Below, in pieces: positions 56,803-64,000 of a stretch of DNA of 64,000 bases. Position numbers and translations under genes: made by a program. Where the stretch lies: assembly GCF_001280255.1 (NCBI RefSeq), contig NZ_LHCI01000106.1:1625217-1689216 (forward strand), in the 5' to 3' direction. Below the pieces are notes generated by a model. The model did no database searches, was not told the DNA's origin, and saw only the letters and a list, made by a program, of their open reading frames with translations. The first letter of the stretch is position 1. Each line of letters opens with the position of its first letter. Source of the DNA: Thermus aquaticus. GTDB lineage: Bacteria; Deinococcota; Deinococci; Deinococcales; Thermaceae.

Positions 56803-58106
56803 GCCAGAGGAAGCTCCATCCGGGCCCTGCCCCTAAGCACCGCCTCCACCAGGTTCATGGGGCAGAAGGGGCCGCACATGCTGCAGGCCTTGGTCTTGGA
56901 GCCCCGCTCCTCCTTGATCCGCCTCGCCTCCTCGGGGAAAAGCGAGAGGGCGAACTGCCCCTCCCAGTCCAGGCGGTAGCGGGCCTCGGACATCCTCCGG
57001 TTGCGCTCCAGGGCTATGGGATTCCCCCGGGCTACGTCGGCGGCGTGGGCGGCGATCTTGAAGGCGATGACCCCTTCCTTCACGTGCTCGGCGGTGGGGA
57101 GGCCCAGGTGCTCCGCCGGGGTCAGGTAGCAGAGCATATCGGCCCCCATCCACCCCGCCAGCGCCCCGCCGATGGCCCCGGCGATGTGGTCAAACCCCGC
57201 CGCCGTGTCCACGGGGAGCATACCCAGGATGTAGAAGGGGGCGTGGCCGGTGAGCTTTTTCTGGATCTGGACGTTGGCGGCCACCTCGTTCAGGGGGATG
57301 TGCCCGGGACCCTCCACCATGGCCTGCACCCCCGCCCTCCTGGCCCTTTCCACCAGCTCCCCGATGGTGAGGAGCTCGGCGATCTGGGCCCGGTCGGTGC
57401 TGTCGGCCAGGGAGCCAGGGCGGAGGCCGTCCCCCAGGGAGAGGGTCATGTCGTAGGTGCGGGCGATCTCCAGGAGGTCATCGTAGCGGGCGTAGAGGGG
57501 GTTTTCCTCGCCCCGGTGGAGCATCCAGGCGGCCATGAGGCCCCCGCCCCGGCTCACGATGCCCGTGGTGCGGGCGCTATGCCGGTAGACCTCCAGGTTC
57601 TTCAGGGTGACCCCCACGTGGACGGTGATGTAGTCCACCCCCTCCTTCCCGTGCTCCTCTATGACCTGGAACAGCTCGTCCGCCGACATGTCAAAGAAGC
57701 TCTTGCGCCTGGCCGCCCGGAACTCCGCCTCGTAGACGGGCACGGTGCCCAGGGGCACGGTGGCCACCTCCAGGATCCTCCTCCGGATCTCCTTGAGGTC
57801 CCCGCCGGTGGAGAGGTCCATGATGGTGTCCGCCCCGTAGCGGATGGCCACCCGGGCCTTTTCCACCTCCGCCTCCACGTCCACGTAGTCGTAGGAGGTG
57901 CCCAGGTTGGCGTTGACCTTGACGGAAAGCCCCTCGCCGATGCCCTTGAAGTCGGTGAGGGTGCGGTGGTTGGGATTCCTGGGGATCACGATCCGGCCCG
58001 CCGCCACCCCCTCCCGCACGAACTCGGGGGAAACCCCTTCCCTCTCGGCCACGTAGGCCATCTCCTCGGTAACGATGCCCTTCCTCGCCGCTTCCAGCTG
58101 CGTCAT
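56799..58106 (-). CDS. thiC: Phosphomethylpyrimidine synthase ThiC
   Basis: Radical-SAM enzyme that rearranges aminoimidazole ribotide to HMP-P. 435 residues, the bacterial/archaeal form without the long N-terminal domain. IPRNPNHRTLTDFKGIGEGLSVKVNANLGTS opens the barrel; SRGGGLMAAWM, LSLGDGLRPGSLADS and EGPGHIPLNEV are substrate loops; the cluster-binding CSMCGPFC is close to the C-terminus. ATG 58106 overlaps thiO by 4 bp; the long upstream open frame is not part of the protein. Confidence 0.96.
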   Translation of the reverse strand: MTQLEAARKGIVTEEMAYVAEREGVSPEFVREGVAAGRIVIPRNPNHRTLTDFKGIGEGLSVKVNANLGTSYDYVDVEAEVEKARVAIRYGADTIMDLSTGGDLKEIRRRILEVATVPLGTVPVYEAEFRAARRKSFFDMSADELFQVIEEHGKEGVDYITVHVGVTLKNLEVYRHSARTTGIVSRGGGLMAAWMLHRGEENPLYARYDDLLEIARTYDMTLSLGDGLRPGSLADSTDRAQIAELLTIGELVERARRAGVQAMVEGPGHIPLNEVAANVQIQKKLTGHAPFYILGMLPVDTAAGFDHIAGAIGGALAGWMGADMLCYLTPAEHLGLPTAEHVKEGVIAFKIAAHAADVARGNPIALERNRRMSEARYRLDWEGQFALSLFPEEARRIKEERGSKTKACSMCGPFCPMNLVEAVLRGRARMELPLA

Positions 58107-59032
58107 CCTTCCACCCCCATAAGCCCAAGAAGCCTCTTGGCCGTCCACGGGGCCAGGAGGACCCCGTTGCGCCCGTGCCCTGTAGCCGCGTAGATGCCCT
58201 CTCCCACCTCGCCCACAAAGAGCTCCCCTAGGGGCCGATAGCCCCAGAGGACCCCAAGGAAGCGGGCCCCTTCCAGAAGGGGAAAGCGCTCGTGGGCATA
58301 GTCGGCGAGCCAGCGGAGGCCGAAGAGGTCCACGCCCCCGGCCCACCCCTCCCGGCTCGTGGCCCCCACATAGACCCCGCCCTCCCGGGGAAGGAGGTAG
58401 CCGTCCCCGGCGAAGAGGGGTCCGGGCGGGGCCTCGCCCTCGAGGAGGAGGGCCTCCCCCTTCAGGGGCCGCACCCCTAGGCCAAACCGCCCGCCCCAGG
58501 CCCCCACGGCGAGGAGGACGAAGCGGGCCTCCACCGCACCTTCCCTTAGGATCACCCTCCCCTCCGCCACCCCTTCGGCCTCGGCCTGGACCAGGGGCAC
58601 GCCCATCCCCCGGAGGGCGGCCAGGAGGGCCTCCCGGAGGGCCTTGGGGTTCACGTACCCCCCGGGGAAGCGCCGGGCCCCCCGGCCGCCCCGCACCGGG
58701 TAAGGGAGGGGCTCTTCGGCCCTCCAGGCCGCCTTCTCCCCCTCGCTTAGGACCACCACGTGGGTGCCGGCAAAGCCCGCCTCCACGGAGAAGCCCCGCT
58801 CCTTGAGCTCGGCCAGGAGCTCCTGGTAGTAGCCCAGGCCGAAAAGCCCCGCCTCCAGGAGCTCCCCGGAAAGCCCCTCGGGGTAGGGGGCCAGCATCCC
58901 GGCGCTGGCCAGGGTGGCCGCCCCCTCCTTCCCCGCGTCCAGGAGGAGGACGGAAAGGCCCCGCCTGGCCAGCTCGTAGGCAGCCAGGGTCCCGATGATC
59001 CCCGCCCCCACCACGGCCACCTCGGCCCTCAC
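58103..59032 (-). CDS. thiO: Glycine oxidase ThiO-like FAD protein
   Basis: Makes dehydroglycine (iminoglycine) for thiazole assembly, 309 residues. FAD Rossmann motif [28 protein letters not shown] at the start; [20 protein letters not shown] and [22 protein letters not shown] are DAO-family blocks. In the operon between thiG and thiC, overlapping both by 4 bp, which supports ThiO over other amino-acid oxidases. Confidence 0.92.
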   Translation of the reverse strand: MRAEVAVVGAGIIGTLAAYELARRGLSVLLLDAGKEGAATLASAGMLAPYPEGLSGELLEAGLFGLGYYQELLAELKERGFSVEAGFAGTHVVVLSEGEKAAWRAEEPLPYPVRGGRGARRFPGGYVNPKALREALLAALRGMGVPLVQAEAEGVAEGRVILREGAVEARFVLLAVGAWGGRFGLGVRPLKGEALLLEGEAPPGPLFAGDGYLLPREGGVYVGATSREGWAGGVDLFGLRWLADYAHERFPLLEGARFLGVLWGYRPLGELFVGEVGEGIYAATGHGRNGVLLAPWTAKRLLGLMGVEG

Positions 59033-59811
59033 CCCTGCCTCCCCAGGGGCACGCCCTCGGTGGGGCTGGAGGGGCTCGCCGCCTTCTTAGGCCGCATAGG
59101 CCCCGCCAAAAAGGCCCTCCTCCCCGCCTCCACCGCAAGCCTAAAGGCCTCGGCCATGGCGGGGGGGTCCTGGGCCTCGGCGATGGCGGTGTTGACCAAA
59201 ACCGCGTCCAGGCCCAGCTCCATCACCTCCGCCGCGTGGGAGGGGAGGCCGAGCCCTGCGTCCACCACCACCGGGGGGAGGGAGGCCCGCTCCCGGGCGA
59301 AGAGCTCCAAAAGGGCCCGGGTCCTCACCCCCCAGCCCGAGCCGATGGGGGCCGCCAGGGGCATCACCGTGGCCGTGCCCAGGGCGGCGAGCCTTTTGGC
59401 CAGCACCAGGTCCGGCCCCATGTAGGGGAGGACCAGGAAGCCCTCCTCCAAGAGGCGCTCCGCCGCCTTCAGGGTCTCCACGGGGTCCGGGAGGAGGTAG
59501 GTGGGGTCGGGGATGACCTCCAGCTTCACCCACCGCTCCCCGGTGAGGGCCCTCCCCAGCCGGGCGAGGCGCACCGCCTCCTCGGCCGTCTTGGCCCCGG
59601 CGGTGTTGGGGAGGAGGCGCACCCCCTCAAGGGCCTCCAAAAGCCCCACATGCCCCGGGGCCTTGAGCTCCACCCGCCTTACGGAGACCGTGACCACCTC
59701 GGCCCCCGCCGCCCAGATGGCCTCCCGCATCACCCCGAAGTCCCGGTACTTGCCCGAGCCCAGGATGAGGCGGCTTTTGAGCTCCACGTCGCCCACCTTC
59801 CAGGTGTCCAT
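59029..59811 (-). CDS. thiG: Thiazole synthase ThiG
   Basis: Forms the thiazole phosphate from DXP, dehydroglycine and ThiS thiocarboxylate. 260 residues, TIM barrel: [10 protein letters not shown] opening, [14 protein letters not shown], active Lys in [11 protein letters not shown], phosphate loops [10 protein letters not shown] and [30 protein letters not shown]. Starts on the base after thiS ends. Confidence 0.96.
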   Translation of the reverse strand: MDTWKVGDVELKSRLILGSGKYRDFGVMREAIWAAGAEVVTVSVRRVELKAPGHVGLLEALEGVRLLPNTAGAKTAEEAVRLARLGRALTGERWVKLEVIPDPTYLLPDPVETLKAAERLLEEGFLVLPYMGPDLVLAKRLAALGTATVMPLAAPIGSGWGVRTRALLELFARERASLPPVVVDAGLGLPSHAAEVMELGLDAVLVNTAIAEAQDPPAMAEAFRLAVEAGRRAFLAGPMRPKKAASPSSPTEGVPLGRQG

Positions 59812-60006
59812 CTAGCCTCCTTGCATGAGGGCCACCACCTCCACCACGTCCCCCTCCTTCAGGACGTAGGGAGGAAGCTCCCGCCCGGGGAAGGCCTCCT
59901 CGTTCACGAGAACGGCCACCCGCTCCAGCTCCACCCTAAGCTCCTCCAGGACCTCCCTGAGGTCCCGCCCCTCGAGGGGCCTGGCCTCGCCGTTAAGCCA
60001 CACCAT
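59812..60006 (-). CDS. thiS: Sulfur carrier ThiS
   Basis: 64-residue beta-grasp protein that carries the sulfur as a C-terminal thiocarboxylate. It starts MVWLNGEARPLEG and ends ALMQGG, with the required Gly-Gly tail; VAVLVNEEAFP is the family core. Overlaps thiE by 14 bp and abuts thiG. Confidence 0.95.
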   Translation of the reverse strand: MVWLNGEARPLEGRDLREVLEELRVELERVAVLVNEEAFPGRELPPYVLKEGDVVEVVALMQGG

Positions 60007-60613
60007 AGAGCCGCTCCCTAAAGGCCCTGGCCGCCCCCTCGGGGTCGGGGGCGTCCAGGATGGCCCGCACCACCACGATGCGCCTGGCCCCGGCTTCCAG
60101 GACCTGGTCCAGGTTGGCCAGGTCTATGCCGCCGATGGCGAACCAGGGCCTATTCCCCAGGTTCTCCGCCGCCCAGCGCACGTAGCCGAGGCCCGCCGCA
60201 GGCCGCCCCGGCTTGGTGGGGGTCTCCCACACCGGCCCCACGGAGAGGTAGTCCGCCCCCTCCTCGAGGGCCCTCAGGGCCTGCTCCGGCGCGTGGGTGG
60301 AGCGGCCCACCATCCCCCCGAAGAAGCGCCGGGCCTCCGGGGGGGTGAGGTCGTTCTGCCCCAGGTGGACCCCGTCCGCCCCCAGGAGGGCGGCCAGGTC
60401 GGGCCGGTCGTTTAAGAAGAAGGGAACCCCGTAGCGCTCGGCCAGGGCCCGCATCCTCTCCCCCAGCTCCAGGATGGGCCTGGCCTCCCAGTCCTTGGCC
60501 CGAAGCTGCAGGACCTCCACCCCGCCCGCCAGGGCCCGCTCGGTGCGGTCCAGGGTCTCGGCGAAGGACCAGCCGGGCCTGGGGGTCACCACCAGGTAAA
60601 GCCTTCCCTGCAC
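59993..60613 (-). CDS. thiE: Thiamine-phosphate synthase ThiE
   Basis: Joins HMP-PP and thiazole phosphate. 206 residues from GTG 60613 with GAGGAGG upstream. LQLRAKDW, FFLNDRPDLAALLGADGVHLGQNDL, GRSTHAPEQALRALEEGADYLSVGPVWETPTKP and FAIGGIDLANL are the standard blocks. First gene of the operon, just after the TPP riboswitch. Confidence 0.95.
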   Translation of the reverse strand: MQGRLYLVVTPRPGWSFAETLDRTERALAGGVEVLQLRAKDWEARPILELGERMRALAERYGVPFFLNDRPDLAALLGADGVHLGQNDLTPPEARRFFGGMVGRSTHAPEQALRALEEGADYLSVGPVWETPTKPGRPAAGLGYVRWAAENLGNRPWFAIGGIDLANLDQVLEAGARRIVVVRAILDAPDPEGAARAFRERLYGVA

Positions 60614-60689
60614 GCCACCACCTCCTCAGGCCGACGGAAACGGCCCACGCGGCCCGAGGGAGGCGGGAATGGGTTGTGGGGCTTCTATC

Positions 60690-60786
60690 CGCATAGGCTT
60701 CCCTCCGCCGGCATTACCCGGATCAGGTTCCAAGGGTTGCTGGGACCACCCAGCTCTCAGCCCCTCCATTGGGGCACCCCTAGCCT
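60690..60786 (-). promoter_or_regulatory. TPP riboswitch (thi box)
   Basis: On the minus strand: TAGGGGTGCCCC, then GGGGCTGAGAGCTGGG, an arm, then CCCTTGGAACCTGATCCGGG and TAATGCCGGCGGAGGGA. These are the conserved CUGAGA and ACCUGAUC..GGxUAAUxCC(G)GCGxAGGGA parts of the thiamine pyrophosphate aptamer. Downstream CCCGCCTCCCTC (about 60650-60663) can pair with the GAGGAGGTGG ribosome site of thiE, suggesting translational control when TPP is bound. Confidence 0.94.
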
Positions 60787-60795
60787 GCAGTAGGT

Positions 60796-60823
60796 AGTAT
60801 ACGAAGAAGGGGTGAGGGAACAA
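60796..60823 (-). promoter_or_regulatory. thi operon promoter
   Basis: TTGTTC (60823-60818), 16 bp, TATACT (60801-60796) on the minus strand. +1 would fall near 60789, a few bases before the riboswitch aptamer. Confidence 0.6.
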
Positions 60824-61057
60824 GGGGGCCAGGTCACAAAGGGGGGTGGCCCGCCAGGTCCAGAAGCCTCTCTGGTGGCCTACTGGCAAAGTAGGCGGGA
60901 CGAGGAGACCATCCCCTTCGTGCGAGAGGTGCAGGGGATGCGGCTTCAGGCTTTTCCTGCGCCCTGGAGGAGCTGGGCCTATGGCCCCCGCCCCACCCTG
61001 GCCTTCGAGGGCAGGCCCCTTAGGCACCGGGAAGCCGGGGAACGTAGCCTGCCCCAC
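60824..61057 (+). other. Region between thi and hmu operons, possible gene remnant
   Basis: A plus-strand frame (from 60812) includes EASLVAYWQSRRDEETIPFV and AFPAPWRSWAYGPRPTLAFE then GRPLRHREAGERSLPHL, protein-like in composition with reasonable codon use. It has no ribosome site and overlaps the thi promoter at its 5' end and the hmuT promoter at its 3' end. I recognise no family. A cobalamin riboswitch was looked for and not found. Possibly a decayed gene. Confidence 0.3.
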
Positions 61058-61087
61058 TTGACCCTAGGAGGCTTGGGACTTTATTCT
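61058..61087 (+). promoter_or_regulatory. hmu promoter, nearly leaderless
   Basis: TTGACC (61058-61063), 18 bp, TATTCT (61082-61087). The hmuT ATG at 61098 follows 10 bases later, so +1 is within a few bases of the start codon. An AGGAGG at 61066-61071 lies too far upstream to be its ribosome site. Confidence 0.5.
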
Positions 61088-61097
61088 CGCGCCGGTT

Positions 61098-62027
61098 ATG
61101 CGCTTAATCGCCCTTTCTTTGCTCTTGCTGGGTCTGGCTCTGGGCCAGCCAGTGCGGGTTACCGATGCCACGGGCCGGGAGGTGGAGGTTAGGAGCAGCG
61201 AGCGCATCGTCAGCGTGGGCGGTTCCATCTCCGAAATCCTGGGCAGGCTTGGGGTGGCCGACCGCATCGTGGCCCGGGACACGGGCTCCTACATCCCTCC
61301 CCAGGTGGTGCGCAAGCCCGATGTCGGCCTCTTTTTCCGCCTGAATGCGGAGGCCATCCTTGCCCAACGGCCCACTTTGGTGCTCGCGGTTTCCGAGGCG
61401 GGCCCGCCCCCGGTCCTAGAACAGCTTCGCCGGGCCGGGGTGAGCGTGGTCCTGGTGCCCGATGAGCCCACGGTGGAGGGGGTCAAGAGGAAGATCCGCA
61501 CCGTGGCCGCCGCTGTGGGCCAGGTGGCCCGCGGGGAGGACCTGGTGCGGGCTTTGGAGCGGGACCTCCTGGCCCTCCGCTCCAAAATCCTGGTGCGGAG
61601 AGGTCCGGAAGCCCGGGTCCTTTACCTCTACCCCCGGGATCCCCGCAACACCTTCGTCTGCGGGGAGGAAGCCAGCGGGGCAGGCCTCATCGCCCTAGCC
61701 GGGGCCCAAAGTGCGGTGAAGAAGGTGCAAGGGCCTGGAGCGGTGCGGGGTTGCGTGAGCCTCACCGCCGAGGCGGTGGTGGCCGCCCGTCCCGAGGTCA
61801 TCCTGGTGCCCTTCTTCCCTGACCAGCCCTTTAGCTTTGAGGCGGTCCTGCGCCTTCCCGGGGTGGCCGAGACCCCCGCGGGCAAGGCGGGCCGCATCGT
61901 GGCCATGGACGTGACCTACCTCTCGGGGTACGGCTACACCGTGGGCAAGGCGGCCCTGGATCTCCACGTGGCCATCTACGAGAAGAGCGGGCAGGTGCTC
62001 ATCCCGCACCCGGACTTCCGGAGGTGA
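61098..62027 (+). CDS. hmuT: Haem-type ABC importer binding protein HmuT
   Basis: Periplasmic class III binding protein, 309 residues, signal peptide LIALSLLLLGLALGQ. VRVTDATGREVEVRSSERIVSVGGSISEILGRLG is the family start; KPDVGLFFRLNAEAILAQRPTLVLA and VPDEPTVEGVKRKIRTVAAAVG match haemin-binding members (GGSVTEIVYALG, then PDVGY and AGPP motifs) better than cobalamin or ferrichrome ones. LSGYGYTVGKAALDLH closes the fold. Overlaps the permease by 4 bp. Confidence 0.85.
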   Translation: MRLIALSLLLLGLALGQPVRVTDATGREVEVRSSERIVSVGGSISEILGRLGVADRIVARDTGSYIPPQVVRKPDVGLFFRLNAEAILAQRPTLVLAVSEAGPPPVLEQLRRAGVSVVLVPDEPTVEGVKRKIRTVAAAVGQVARGEDLVRALERDLLALRSKILVRRGPEARVLYLYPRDPRNTFVCGEEASGAGLIALAGAQSAVKKVQGPGAVRGCVSLTAEAVVAARPEVILVPFFPDQPFSFEAVLRLPGVAETPAGKAGRIVAMDVTYLSGYGYTVGKAALDLHVAIYEKSGQVLIPHPDFRR

Positions 62028-63016
62028 GGGGATCGGCCACCTTGGCCAGACGGCCCTACGCCAGGGCCCTGGCCCTCTTGGCCTTGCTCCTCCCCTTGGC
62101 CCTGCTTCTGGCCGCCTCGCAGGGAGCCTACCCCATACCCCTTTGGGAGTTTCCCCAGGCCCTTCGCGAAGGGGGGGAGCGGGCGGCCGTCCTCTGGAAC
62201 ATCCGTTTTCCCAGGGTGGTCCTGGCGGCCCTGGTGGGCGGGGGCCTGGCCATGGCCGCGGCGGCCTTGCAGGGGGTGTTCCGGACCCCTCTGGTGGAGC
62301 CCGGTCTGGTGGGGATGGGCGGGGCGGCGGCCTTGGGGGCCCTCCTGGGGTTGGCCCTCTGGCCCTCCCTCCCCTGGCTCCTCCCCCTCTTCGCCGCCTT
62401 GGGGGCCTTCGCCCTGGCGGGGCTCCTCTCCCGTTTGGCCCACCGGGAGGGCCCGGTGCTTCTCCTCGTGGGCCTGGCGGCGGGGCTTACCTTAGGGGCC
62501 GTTTTGGGGATTGTCCAGTTCATGGTCCACGACCCCCAGGGGCGTAGCCTCAGCTTCTGGACCTTGGGTAGCTTTGCCGGGGCCAGCTGGGAGGGCGTGG
62601 CCCTGACCGCATCCCTCCTCCTCCTCAGCGGGCTCGCCCTCCTTCGCCTAGCCCACTTCCTGAACGCCCTGGCCCTGGGAGAGGAGGAGGCCTTTCACCT
62701 GGGGGTGCCCGTTTGGAGCCTGAGGAGGTGGGTGTTGGCCTGGTCCGGCCTGGCGGTGGGGGCCGCAGTGGCCGCGGGGGGCAACGTCGCCTTCGTGGGC
62801 CTTTTGGTGCCCTGGTTCTTGCGGCGGTGGGTGGGGTCGGACTACCGCTTTCTCCTTCCGGGCTCCTTTCTCGGGGGGGCGGCCCTCGCGGTGCTGGCGG
62901 ACCTTTTGGCCCGGACCCTCTTCGCCCCGGCGGAGCTTCCCGTGGGGCTCCTGACCACGGTCCTGGGGGGTCCTCTGTTCCTCTACCTGGTCCTTTGGGA
63001 GGGGAGGCATGCTTGA
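62024..63016 (+). CDS. hmuU: Haem/siderophore-type ABC importer permease HmuU
   Basis: FecCD/BtuC-family permease, 330 residues, ten spans expected. IRFPRVVLAALVGGGLAMAAAALQGVFRTPLVEPGLVGM is the signature; FWTLGSFAGASWEG and AAGGNVAFVGLLVPWFLRRWVGSDYRFLLPGS are further family blocks. GTG 62024 overlaps the hmuT stop, with GGAGGTG around it. Overlaps hmuV by 8 bp. Confidence 0.9.
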   Translation: MRGSATLARRPYARALALLALLLPLALLLAASQGAYPIPLWEFPQALREGGERAAVLWNIRFPRVVLAALVGGGLAMAAAALQGVFRTPLVEPGLVGMGGAAALGALLGLALWPSLPWLLPLFAALGAFALAGLLSRLAHREGPVLLLVGLAAGLTLGAVLGIVQFMVHDPQGRSLSFWTLGSFAGASWEGVALTASLLLLSGLALLRLAHFLNALALGEEEAFHLGVPVWSLRRWVLAWSGLAVGAAVAAGGNVAFVGLLVPWFLRRWVGSDYRFLLPGSFLGGAALAVLADLLARTLFAPAELPVGLLTTVLGGPLFLYLVLWEGRHA

Positions 63017-63761
63017 GGCCCGGGCCCTGGGGCATGCCCGCCAGGGCCACTGGCTGGTGGAGGGGGTGGACCTGAAGCTTCCCGCCGGGGCCCTGGTGGC
63101 CCTCCTCGGCCCCAACGGGGCGGGGAAGAGCACCCTCCTCCGCCTCCTGAGCGGGGAGTGGAGGCCCTCGAGGGGGGAGGTCTGGCTCGGGGGAAAGCCC
63201 CTCCGGGCCTACACGCCCCGCGAGCTCGCCCTCGTGCGGGCCTTTTTGCCCCAGCACCGGGGGGTGGCCTTTCCCTACACCGCCCAGGAGGTGGTGGCCC
63301 TTGGGCGGCTTCCCCACGGAAAGAGGCCCAGGGAGGAGGAGCGCGTGGCCTGGGCCTTGGCCCAGACGGGGGCCCTGCACCTGGCCCACCGCCCCTACCC
63401 CTCCCTTTCGGGGGGCGAACGGGCCCGGGTGGACCTGGCCCGCATCCTGGCCCAGGACACCCCCATCCTCCTCCTAGACGAACCCACCAACCACCTGGAC
63501 CCCAAGCAGCAGATGGAGGTGATGGCCCTCTGCCGCCGCCTGGCCCGGGAAGGCCGCCTGGTCCTGGCCGCCCTCCACGACCTCAACCTGGCCGCCCTTT
63601 TCGCCGACCGGCTGGTCTTCCTCAAGGGGGGGCGGCTTTTGGCCCAGGGGTCCCCTTCAGAGCTCCTGCGCCCCGAGCTTTTGCAGGAGGTTTACGAGGT
63701 GTCCTTTGAGGTCATCCGGCACCAGGGACGCCTTCTCGCCTTTCCCGTGGGGGCGGACTGA
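63009..63761 (+). CDS. hmuV: Haem/siderophore-type ABC importer ATPase HmuV
   Basis: 250 residues. Walker A GPNGAGKST, Q-loop FLPQHRG, signature LSGGERARVDLARIL, Walker B ILLLDEPTNHLD and switch LAALHDLNLAALFADR. The LDEPTNHLDPKQQMEVM version and FPYTAQEVVALGRLPHG are typical of haemin ATPases. Last gene of the operon; the IS4-type transposase tail points toward it from the right. Confidence 0.92.
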   Translation: MLEARALGHARQGHWLVEGVDLKLPAGALVALLGPNGAGKSTLLRLLSGEWRPSRGEVWLGGKPLRAYTPRELALVRAFLPQHRGVAFPYTAQEVVALGRLPHGKRPREEERVAWALAQTGALHLAHRPYPSLSGGERARVDLARILAQDTPILLLDEPTNHLDPKQQMEVMALCRRLAREGRLVLAALHDLNLAALFADRLVFLKGGRLLAQGSPSELLRPELLQEVYEVSFEVIRHQGRLLAFPVGAD

Positions 63762-63789
63762 CCCTCGGCTTGGCCCTTTGGCACCCCCA

Positions 63790-64000
63790 CTGGGGCTTGC
63801 CCAGTAAATCGCCTTGTACCCAGGGGGCGGCGGCAGAAGGGAGAGAAGGACCCTAAGGCCGCAGGCGATGAGCTCCAAAAACGCCCGCACCATGGCCGTC
63901 CAAGGCTTCCCCAAAGGTAGGCCCCCCCAGCCAGGTCTTCATCCCCCCAAACAACCCCTCCACCACCCCGCGAAACCGGTACACCTCGGAGTCCCACCCC
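63790..64000 (-). pseudogene. IS4-type transposase C-terminus with frameshift, runs off the window
   Basis: From the right edge the minus strand reads GWDSEVYRFRGVVEGLFGGM then KTWLGG. It holds the exact Y-(2)-R-(3)-E-(6)-K spacing of IS4-family transposases, including the catalytic Glu. At a run of seven G the family-like sequence changes frame and continues LPLGKPWTAMVRAFLELIAC then GLRVLLSLLPPPPGYKAIYW, a normal C-terminal helix. One base gained or lost in the G run explains it. The N-terminal part lies beyond the window. Confidence 0.72.

Noticed and set aside
58107..59138. Upstream extension of thiC to 779 codons
   Set aside because: It is an off-frame read of thiO; thiC of this type starts at ATG 58106 in ATGA overlap with thiO.
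60824..61097. Cobalamin riboswitch before the ABC importer
   Set aside because: No B12-box-like or other conserved aptamer segments could be placed, and the importer looks haem-type.
63790..64000. Programmed frameshift in the IS4-type transposase
   Set aside because: The shift falls after the catalytic residues, which is not where regulatory frameshifting occurs, and a homopolymer indel is simpler.
1..64000. CRISPR arrays, tRNA and rRNA genes
   Set aside because: No regularly spaced repeats of CRISPR size, no tRNA cloverleaf-like blocks and no rRNA-like sequence were noticed by eye.

Overview
The window is high-GC bacterial chromosome with dense, overlapping operons, strong GGAGG ribosome sites and several -10 boxes placed about 8-10 bases before the start codon (leaderless messages). 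Together with an alkaline phosphatase and a fatty-acid:CoA ligase that read as near copies of the Thermus thermophilus proteins I remember, this points to the genus Thermus. No rRNA, tRNA or CRISPR array was seen.

Layout. 1-2.4 kb: 3-phosphoglycerate dehydrogenase (runs off the left edge), relics of an AI-2E-type permease and a MutS-like gene, and an aquaporin. 2.4-6.2 kb: alkaline phosphatase, glycosyltransferase, surE and a TIM-barrel isomerase. 6.2-9.3 kb: a UgpABE-like importer without its ATPase. 9.3-11.8 kb: an insertion-sequence remnant, a large helical-repeat protein and a pyruvate kinase relic. 11.8-23.5 kb: one unbroken 14-gene minus-strand run: FabH-like synthase, acyl-CoA ligase, two alpha/beta hydrolases, MaoC hydratase, a PHB-depolymerase-like lipoprotein, a complete LIV-type importer, a 3-hydroxybutyrate dehydrogenase, a SixA-like phosphatase and a CHAD protein. 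It starts at a leaderless promoter carrying three heptamers 11 bp apart, next to a divergent ATPase/TPR/BTAD regulator. This looks like a system for scavenging polyhydroxybutyrate or related hydroxyacids.

26.2-31.4 kb holds fatty-acid genes (SDR, long-chain acyl-CoA ligase, thioesterase) and an SDR/serine hydrolase pair. 31.4-44.9 kb forms a second catabolic island: a LIV-type importer with an acyl-CoA ligase (plus strand) converging on a TAXI-TRAP importer with an acyl-CoA dehydrogenase, an APH-type kinase, a small DUF6285-like protein and a phosphatase (minus strand). The last set matches the logic of the LvaABC levulinate/4-hydroxyacid pathway. Three promoters of the island share an ACCGAC-N2-KTCRGT operator, so one TetR-type repressor probably controls all of it.

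44.9-48.3 kb is a scarred mannose region: a deleted IS256-type element, a manC stub, an intact phosphomannomutase/phosphoglucomutase, a manA C-terminal fragment, a 77-bp inverted-repeat element and a truncated EamA transporter. 48.3-56 kb is a LacI-controlled glycoside locus (GH130-like enzyme, sugar ABC importer, debranching-type glucosidase). 56-60.8 kb is the thiamine operon thiE-S-G-O-C-D behind a TPP riboswitch. 61-63.8 kb is a haem-type ABC importer (hmuTUV), followed by a frameshifted IS4-type transposase at the right edge.
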